In this document: one piece after another, positions 52,145 through 57,454 of the stretch
How the letters are laid out: the number at the start of each line of letters is the position of its first letter
Numbering within the stretch: position 1 is the first letter of the stretch
Assembly: GCA_016793245.1 (NCBI GenBank)
Contig: JAEUHW010000331.1
Coordinates: 1 to 57,454, forward strand
Direction of reading: 5' to 3'
Origin: Planctomycetota bacterium
GTDB taxonomy: Bacteria > Planctomycetota > UBA1135 > JADKAF01
DNA: 57,454 bases
Notes under the pieces: model-generated
What the model saw: the letters and a program-made list of their open reading frames with translations, nothing else
What the model was told of the DNA's origin: nothing
The model's database searches: none
Position numbers and translations under genes: made by a program

Positions 52145-53113
52145 TCAAGAGCTGAGAGCGCGCGCGAGAGCGTAGACGTAGGGGATGCCCACGGCCAGGT
52201 TGAAGGGGAAGGTCACCACCAGCGCCGCGGTGAGATAGAGCGTCGGGCTCGCATCAGGCAGCGCCTGCCGTATCGCCGCGGGGGCGGCGATGTACGAAGC
52301 GCTCGCCGCCAGGACGCCGAAGAGCGTGGCCCCGCCGAGGTCCAGTCCGATGCAGGTGCCGAGCCAAGCGCCGAGAGCACCGTGCACGAGCGGGGCCGCG
52401 AGGCCGAAGACGAGGAGCCGTGGACCGACCTGTCGCAAGTCCCCGCAGCGCCGTCCCGCGACGAGGCCGAGCTCGAGGAGGAACAAGCAGAGCACGCCCT
52501 GGAACGGCGCGACGAAGAAGCCCTCCACCTGCGCCATGCCTCGCTTGCCCGCAAGCACGCCGATCAGCAGCGAGCCGAGCAGCAGGAGCACGCTGCGACC
52601 GAGCAGAGCCTCGCGCACGATCTCGCCGATGCGCGTGCGCTCGGCGGAGCTGCCGCGCCGCCCGAGCCAGATGCCGACGAGGATCGCCGGGGACTCCATC
52701 ACGGCGAGGAACGCCACGGACTCGCCGGGGAAGGGCACCCCGATCGACTGCAGGTAGTTCGAGGCCGCGACGAAGGTGAACGCGCTGACCGAGCCGTAGT
52801 GCGCGCCGATCGCCGCGGCATCCACCTGCGAGAACCCGAGCGCTCGACGCAGCAGCGCGTACGACCAGAGCGGGATCGCGGCGCCTAGAGCGATGGCCGC
52901 GAGGAGCGGCAACCAGAGGCGTGAGAACGGCGCTCCGGAGAGCGCGACGCCGCCCTTCAGGCCGATCGCGCAAAGCAAGTAGATCGTCAGGGTGACGTAG
53001 AGCGCGTCCGGGATCCTGAGATCGCTGCGCAGGACGGCGGCGGCGAAGCCGAGCGCGAAGAAGAGCACGGCCGGACTCGTCGCGTTGGCCTGCAGGGCCT
53101 CGAGCCAATCCAA
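52145..53113 (-). CDS. sbtA: SbtA-like sodium-dependent bicarbonate transporter (DUF897)
   Basis: A 322-aa membrane protein with about ten hydrophobic segments. Family-like parts are VLFFALGFAAAVLRSDLRIPDALYVTLTIYLLCAIGLKGGVAL near the start, GAHYGSVSAFTFVAASNYLQ at about 120 and VMESPAILVGIWLG. FGVLAASASYIAAPAAIRQALPDA and LVVTFPFNLAVGIPYV come near the end. It imports bicarbonate with sodium in cyanobacteria; in other bacteria the role is open. The gene starts at a TTG (53113) with GAGGAGG 5 nt before it, a rare codon choice well supported by that site. The downstream SbtB-like protein fits this call. Confidence 0.87.
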   Translation of the reverse strand: MDWLEALQANATSPAVLFFALGFAAAVLRSDLRIPDALYVTLTIYLLCAIGLKGGVALSGAPFSRLWLPLLAAIALGAAIPLWSYALLRRALGFSQVDAAAIGAHYGSVSAFTFVAASNYLQSIGVPFPGESVAFLAVMESPAILVGIWLGRRGSSAERTRIGEIVREALLGRSVLLLLGSLLIGVLAGKRGMAQVEGFFVAPFQGVLCLFLLELGLVAGRRCGDLRQVGPRLLVFGLAAPLVHGALGAWLGTCIGLDLGGATLFGVLAASASYIAAPAAIRQALPDASPTLYLTAALVVTFPFNLAVGIPYVYALARALSS

Positions 53114-53148
53114 ATCGACCTCCTCGTGGCGGCGGGAAGCGCCAAGGG

Positions 53149-53185
53149 GTAGGCGCCCCCGCGGCGGTGTTCAAGGTGCGCCTAC
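53149..53185. promoter_or_regulatory. inverted repeat between sbtA and hsp20
   Basis: GTAGGCGC (53149-53156) and GCGCCTAC (53178-53185) are exact inverted copies, 21 nt apart, in the divergent promoter region. Could be a binding site or a hairpin in the hsp20 leader. It is not a CIRCE element. Confidence 0.3.
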
Positions 53186-53284
53186 GCCACGCGGCGGAGC
53201 GTGCTCTACGCCTTTCTCCGGCTGGGGACACCCCGAGCTCGGTGGCTACCTTCTCGCGCATTCCCCTCATCCAGGAGCAACGCC

Positions 53285-53740
53285 ATGAGCCTCATCCCCT
53301 GGCGCAAGCACGACAGCTCGTTGCGCACCTTCCGTCGCGAGATGGACGACCTCTTCCATCGCTTCTTCGAGGAGCCCTTCGGGGGGCATCTCCCGGAGGT
53401 CTTCACCAAAGCCGAGATGCCGAAGCTCGACTTCGCGGAGGACGAGAAGGAGTTCACCGTGAAGGCCGAGATCCCGGGCGTCGAAGAGAAGGACCTGCAC
53501 GTGGAAGCCCACGACGGCCTCCTCACGATCTCCGGCGAGAAGCGGCAGGAGACCAAGGAGGAGAAGAAGAACTACCACCGGCGAGAGATCTCCTACGGCT
53601 CGTTCCAGCGCAGCGTGCCGCTGCCGCCGAATGCCGCGGGCGAGAAGGCGCAGGCCGAGTTCGCGAAGGGCGTGCTGACGATCCGCATCCCGAAGTCGGC
53701 GCCGAGCAACGGCAAGAAGATCGAGGTGAAGAAGGCCTGA
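53285..53740 (+). CDS. hsp20: Hsp20 family small heat-shock protein
   Basis: A 151-aa alpha-crystallin-type chaperone. After a short N-terminal arm (SLRTFRREMDDLFHRFFEEP) the beta-sandwich runs from MPKLDFAEDEKEFTVKAEIPG to the end, with VEAHDGLLTISGEKRQE and GVLTIRIPK. It holds unfolded proteins for refolding. AGGAG lies 8 nt before the ATG at 53285. The typical I-x-I tail is weak (KKIEVKKA). The gap of 77 bp to the next gene leaves co-transcription open. Confidence 0.93.
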   Translation: MSLIPWRKHDSSLRTFRREMDDLFHRFFEEPFGGHLPEVFTKAEMPKLDFAEDEKEFTVKAEIPGVEEKDLHVEAHDGLLTISGEKRQETKEEKKNYHRREISYGSFQRSVPLPPNAAGEKAQAEFAKGVLTIRIPKSAPSNGKKIEVKKA

Positions 53741-53817
53741 AGACGCGCGCGAGGGCCTTCCTCGTGGAGTAGCATCCGCGCGCGCGGATCCGCGCGCACG
53801 GCGAAGGGCTCGACGAC

Positions 53818-55722
53818 ATGCAAGGCTGGCAAACGCGTCTCGCGGCGAAGCAGACCGACGCGGCCGGGGCGATCGCGAAGATCGCACCCGGCCGTCGCCT
53901 CTTGATCGGCTCCGGTGCGGCCGAGCCGAAGCGCTTGGTGGAGGCGCTGGTCACTCATGGGGCGCATCTCTGCGACAACGAGATCGTTCACATCCTGACG
54001 CTCGGGCCGGCGCCCTATGTCGCACCCGAGATGGCGGGGCGATTCCGCCACACGGCCTTCTTCATCGGCGCGAACGTGCGCGCGGCGGTGAACGAAGGCC
54101 GCGCCGACTTCATGCCCGTCTTCCTCTCCGAGATCCCGGAGCTGCTGCGCAGCCGGCGCGTGCCGATCGACGTCGCGCTGGTGCAGGTCTCGCCTCCCGA
54201 CGCGCACGGCTTCTGCAGCTTGGGCGTCGCCGTGGATGTCGTCCATGCCGCGGTGCAGAGCGCCGAGCTCGTGGTCGCGGAGCTGAACCCGCGCATGCCG
54301 CGCACGCACGGGGCCTCGTTCGTCCACGTCGACGAGTTCGATGCCTGCGTGCAGGTCGACGACGAGCTCCCGGAGCTCGCCTGCGAAGCGCCCGACGAAG
54401 TCTCGCGGCAGATCGCCGAGCATGTCGCGCGCCTCGTTCCCGACGGCGCGACGATCCAGACCGGGATCGGCTCGATCCCCGACGCGGTGACCACGGCGCT
54501 GCTCGGCCACCGAGACCTCGGCATCCACACGGAGATGTTCTCCGACGGGTTGATGCGCCTCATGGAAGCGGGCGTCGCGAACGGGAGCCGGAAGACCCTG
54601 CTGCAGGGCAAGGCCGTGACCTCGTTCTTGATGGGCTCCCGCGCTCTCTATGATTGGGCTCACGACAACCCGGCCCTCGAGATGCGCCCGAGCGAGTTCA
54701 CCAACGACCCGCTGCGCATCGCGCAGAACGAGCGCATGATCTCGATCAACGGCGCGCTCGCCGTCGACCTCACGGGCCAAGTCGCGGCCGACACGCTCGC
54801 GGGAAAGTTCTTCTCGGGCATCGGCGGCCAGGTCGACTTCGTGCGCGGTGCCTCGCGCAGCCGCGGCGGGAAGTCGATCATCGCGATCCCCTCGACCGCG
54901 AAGGGCGGCAAGATCTCGCGCATCGTCGCCGCGTTCGAGGAAGGCGCCGGCGTCGTCACCAGCCGCGGCGACGTGCGCTACGTCGTCACGGAGTGGGGTG
55001 TCGCCGATCTCTTCGGCAAGAACATCCGCCAGCGCGCGCTCGCGCTGATCGAGATCGCCCATCCCGACTTCCGCGCGGAGCTCTTGGAGGGCGCGAAGCG
55101 GCGCCACTACGTGTTTGCAGACCAGGTGGCTCCCAAGCTCGAGCGCCCATGGCTCGAGGAACGACGAATCGCGCTCGCGGACGGCACGGCGGTGTCGGTC
55201 CGTCCCGCGCGGCTCAGCGACGAGGGCGCGCTGCAGGCGCTCTTCTATTCGCTCACGCACGGCAGCGTGTACCGGCGCTACCGCGGGAGAGACACGAGCT
55301 GGTCGCACGCCGAGGTGCAGCGCCTCGTCGATATCGACGAGCATTCCTCTTACGCGCTCGTCGCCGCCGTCCCGCCCGAAGCGCCGAACCAACTCGTGGC
55401 CCTCGCCCACTACGAGGTCGAACCCGGCAGCGCGCTCGCCGAGCTCGCGTTCGTCGTGCTCGAGGGCTGGCAGGGCCGCGGCCTCGGCGCGGAGATGATG
55501 AGCTCCATGTGCCGCATCGCGAAGAGCCGCGGGCTCGCGGGCTTCCGCGCCGAGGTGCTGCAGATCGACAAGCCCATGCTCGCGGTCTTCCACCGCCTCG
55601 GCCTGGCCGTCTCCTCGCGCCGCACGGCCGATGGCTACCACCTGGAGCTCCGCTTCGCGGAGGAGAGCGTCGGCGCAGAGTCGGCGGCAGTCGCGATCGA
55701 AGCCCCGACGCGCGTGGAGTAG
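53818..55722 (+). CDS. acetyl-CoA hydrolase/CoA-transferase fused to a GNAT acetyltransferase
   Basis: A 634-aa protein in two parts. Residues 1-430 are a class I CoA-transferase like 4-hydroxybutyrate CoA-transferase and acetyl-CoA hydrolase. It has IGSGAAEPKRLVEAL, ALVQVSPPDAHGFCSLG, IQTGIGSIPDAV and HTEMFSDGLM, where the Glu would form the CoA thioester. Residues about 450-600 are a GNAT domain: VSVRPARLSDEGALQALFYSLT, LAELAFVVLEGWQGRGLGAEMM (acetyl-CoA loop) and FHRLGLAV. The fusion is known in several bacteria. One activity may regulate the other or act on the same acyl-CoA. The ATG at 53818 was used. Confidence 0.88.
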   Translation: MQGWQTRLAAKQTDAAGAIAKIAPGRRLLIGSGAAEPKRLVEALVTHGAHLCDNEIVHILTLGPAPYVAPEMAGRFRHTAFFIGANVRAAVNEGRADFMPVFLSEIPELLRSRRVPIDVALVQVSPPDAHGFCSLGVAVDVVHAAVQSAELVVAELNPRMPRTHGASFVHVDEFDACVQVDDELPELACEAPDEVSRQIAEHVARLVPDGATIQTGIGSIPDAVTTALLGHRDLGIHTEMFSDGLMRLMEAGVANGSRKTLLQGKAVTSFLMGSRALYDWAHDNPALEMRPSEFTNDPLRIAQNERMISINGALAVDLTGQVAADTLAGKFFSGIGGQVDFVRGASRSRGGKSIIAIPSTAKGGKISRIVAAFEEGAGVVTSRGDVRYVVTEWGVADLFGKNIRQRALALIEIAHPDFRAELLEGAKRRHYVFADQVAPKLERPWLEERRIALADGTAVSVRPARLSDEGALQALFYSLTHGSVYRRYRGRDTSWSHAEVQRLVDIDEHSSYALVAAVPPEAPNQLVALAHYEVEPGSALAELAFVVLEGWQGRGLGAEMMSSMCRIAKSRGLAGFRAEVLQIDKPMLAVFHRLGLAVSSRRTADGYHLELRFAEESVGAESAAVAIEAPTRVE

Positions 55723-55752
55723 CATGCGCTGCCGCACCGCATAGCCGCGCCC

Positions 55753-56334
55753 ATGTCCGCCATCTTCGACGACCCGCTCTACTCCTGCCTCTTCGTCTTC
55801 TTCGCCCGCATCACCGACGTCTCGATGGCGACCTTCCGCACGATCCTCATCGTGCGCGGTGCTCGCTTCCGCGCGGCGCTGATCGGGTTCTTCGAAGTGA
55901 TCGTCTGGGTCAGCGCCGCGAGCCAGGTGCTCGGGCGCCTCGATCGCTGGTACCTCCTCCTCTGCTACGCCTGCGGCTTCTCGACCGGCAACATCGTCGG
56001 CGTCTGGCTGGAGTCCAAGCTCGCCATCGGCAACGAGATGGTTCGCGTCCTCTCCAAGAGCTCGAGCTTCCGCCTCGCCGAACGCCTGCGCGAGCAAGGC
56101 TGGTCGGTGACGAAGCTCGCCGCCGAAGGCGACACCGGCTCCCCCATCGAAGTCCTCCTCATCGTCGAAGCGCGCCGCAAGATGCCCGCGCTCCTCGGCG
56201 CGATTCGCGCCATCGACCCCGAGGCCATCTGGACCATCAACGACGTGAAGCGCATGCGCACCGCGCCCCTCGTCGCGGGGCCGATCGAGCGCGCGCCGAT
56301 GGCGTGGCTGCGGCGGATGACGAAGCGCGGCTGA
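55753..56334 (+). CDS. UPF0316 (DUF5698/DUF2179) membrane protein
   Basis: A 193-aa protein. The first 95 residues hold two or three membrane segments with family blocks FARITDVSMATFRTILIVRG, IGFFEVIVWVSAASQV and CYACGFSTGNIVGVWLESKLAIG. The second half is the small DUF2179 domain (FRLAERLREQGWSVTKLAAEG, VLLIVEARRKMPALLGAIRAIDPEAIWTINDVK). The family's function is not known. The 30-bp gap after the CoA-transferase/GNAT gene suggests one operon. Confidence 0.85.
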   Translation: MSAIFDDPLYSCLFVFFARITDVSMATFRTILIVRGARFRAALIGFFEVIVWVSAASQVLGRLDRWYLLLCYACGFSTGNIVGVWLESKLAIGNEMVRVLSKSSSFRLAERLREQGWSVTKLAAEGDTGSPIEVLLIVEARRKMPALLGAIRAIDPEAIWTINDVKRMRTAPLVAGPIERAPMAWLRRMTKRG

Positions 56335-56380
56335 ACCGAGGCGGGGCGTCGAGGAGTCGACGCGAGACGGGCGAGAGAGG

Positions 56381-57454
56381 CGTTCGGGAGCAAGCGCGCG
56401 CAGGCGCTACGCCCGGCCCTCCGGCGAGCAAGCGCCGCGCCCGACGCGCGCCACGGACGTCGATAGAGTACGAAAGTCGATAGGCGAACGACGCGAGAGG
56501 TGATGCGAGAGCGGGAGCGCGTCGTTCACGTCGCTTGCTGCGCCTGCGGGCGCGGCTTCGCTTCGTCGGTGGACGTCGTGCGCCGTTCCGGAGCCCGCGG
56601 GAGGCGGGGGCTCCGGAACTCATGCTACGGGAAGAGATCGATCGGACGTCGATGCGAGGACGACGTCGAGAGACACGGGGTTCCACGTCGGCGCGGCGGT
56701 GGGGATGAGCGCGGCAGTGCGAGAATGGTCGGGCGGTTGATTCGGCGGGGTTCGACTTCGGTGGCGTTGCGCACCTCACACGCGTGCGATTCGTTCGCGC
56801 GCGGACGCGTCGAAGAGTCGACGCGAGACGCGCGAGTGAGGCGTTCGGGAGCAAGTGCGCCACGGCGCTACGCCCGGCCCTCCGGCGAGCAAGCGCCGCG
56901 CCCGACGCGCGCCACGGACGTCGATAGAGTACGAGAGTCGATAGGCGAACGACGCGAGAGGTGATGCGAGAGCGGGAGCGCGTCGTTCACGTCGCTTGCT
57001 GCGCCTGCGGGCGCGGCTTCGCTTCGTCGGTGCACGTCGTGCGCCGTTCCGGAGCCCGCGGGAGGCGGGGGCTCCGGAACTCATGCTCATGGAGACGAAC
57101 GGACGTCGACGCGTGAACGACGTCGCGGGACACGGGGTTCCACGCCCGCGCGGCGGTGGGGTTGAGCGCAGCAGTGCGAGGATGGTCGGGCGGTTGATTC
57201 GGCGGGGATCGACTTCGGTGGCTTTGCGCGCCTCGCACGCGTGTGATTCGTTCGCGCGTGGAGGCGTCGAGGGGTCGACGCGAGACGCGTGAGAGAGGCG
57301 TTCGGGAGCAAGCGCGCCACGGCGCTACGCCCGGCCCTCCGGCGAGCAAGCGCCGCGCCCGACGCGCGCCACGGACGTCGATAGAGTACGAAAGTCGATA
57401 GGCGAACGACGCGAGAGGTTATGCGAGAGCGGGAGCGCGTCGTTCACGTCGCTT
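56381..57454 (+). repeat. tandem array of about 459-bp hairpin repeat units, running off the window
   Basis: The phrase CGTTCGGGAGCAAG recurs at 56381, 56842 (with one base changed) and 57299, so units are 461 and 457 bp long, plus a third cut by the window end. Units 1 and 2 look nearly the same throughout. Each carries a perfect 12-bp stem, GTTCCGGAGCCC/GGGCTCCGGAAC, at 56585-56596 with 56608-56619 and at 57046-57057 with 57069-57080. Other shared blocks are GAGCAAGCGCCGCGCCCGAC, GTCGATAGAGTACGA, CACGTCGCTTGCTGCGCCTG and GGACACGGGGTTCCACG. No unit holds a convincing gene. The same family flanks the RAYT gene at 2.0-3.6 kb. Confidence 0.9.

Noticed and set aside
53593..56097. Long minus-strand open frame opposite the CoA-transferase gene
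   Set aside because: Low-complexity antisense frame; the plus strand has clear CoA-transferase and GNAT motifs.
56500..57349. Small open frames within the tandem units as genes
   Set aside because: They occur in several frames, change length between units, and are Arg-rich; the conserved trait is the hairpin, not a protein.
56381..57454. CRISPR-like array
   Set aside because: Units are about 459 bp with no short repeat-spacer pattern; this is a tandem duplication of one long unit.
1..57454. tRNA or rRNA genes
   Set aside because: I looked for tRNA-like T-arm and acceptor patterns in the intergenic stretches and saw none that I could support; a covariance search would be needed to exclude them.

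Overview
The window is about 57 kb of very GC-rich bacterial DNA with densely packed genes. It most resembles a member of the Planctomycetota (possibly one of the high-GC Poly30/UBA1135-like lineages). Four things suggest this: several exported proteins share a C-terminal beta-rich style common in those genomes; one exported protein joins a heme c site, a PHM-like copper domain, EF hands and a thioredoxin fold; glycyl-tRNA synthetase is a fused alpha-beta chain; and lamin-tail and sulfatase proteins are exported. The phylum assignment is an inference from gene content. I saw no rRNA, tRNA, CRISPR array or prophage.

Layout. 0-2 kb: end of an exported protein and a Ppx/GppA phosphatase. 2.0-3.6 kb: a RAYT (REP-associated tyrosine transposase) gene flanked by two inverted copies of a hairpin repeat. 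3.8-9.9 kb: an AddA/AddB-like helicase-nuclease pair. 10-14.4 kb: CNNM/CorC transporter, DUF523 protein, exported beta-propeller and malate dehydrogenase. 14.4-26 kb: mostly exported proteins (unknown 592-aa protein, glycoside-hydrolase-like protein, sulfatase lipoprotein, alpha/beta hydrolase overlapping a cytochrome c/copper monooxygenase fusion, secreted propeller-like protein). 26.3-32 kb: ECF sigma factor, putative anti-sigma factor, exported helical protein, helical-repeat protein and HD-GYP protein, all on the plus strand. 32-39.5 kb: membrane TPR protein, GT4 glycosyltransferase, two tandem lamin-tail paralogs and a small unknown protein. 39.7-44 kb: DUF3419/BtaA-like protein, a probable selenoprotein, two lipoproteins, QueD and SlyD. 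44-50.4 kb: GlyQS, FkbM methyltransferase, GT2 glycosyltransferase and HDOD protein. 50.4-56.3 kb: flavoprotein, SbtB-like PII protein and SbtA-like bicarbonate transporter in one operon, then Hsp20, a CoA-transferase/GNAT fusion and a UPF0316 protein. 56.4 kb to the end: a tandem array of about 459-bp units of the same hairpin repeat that flanks the RAYT gene.

Two observations stand out. First, 40892-41608 on the minus strand reads as one membrane-anchored peroxiredoxin/thioredoxin-like protein if a single in-frame TGA (41243-41245) is decoded as selenocysteine. The TGA sits exactly at the peroxidatic Cys of an RGxWCxxC motif, giving U-V-V-C, and a compact stem-loop with a G-led loop follows at the distance expected for a bacterial SECIS element. 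Second, a repeat family carries a 12-bp stem with a compensatory base-pair change between copies; two copies flank a RAYT gene in inverted orientation and at least two more are tandem at the right edge, suggesting a mobile repeat system built on this transposase.
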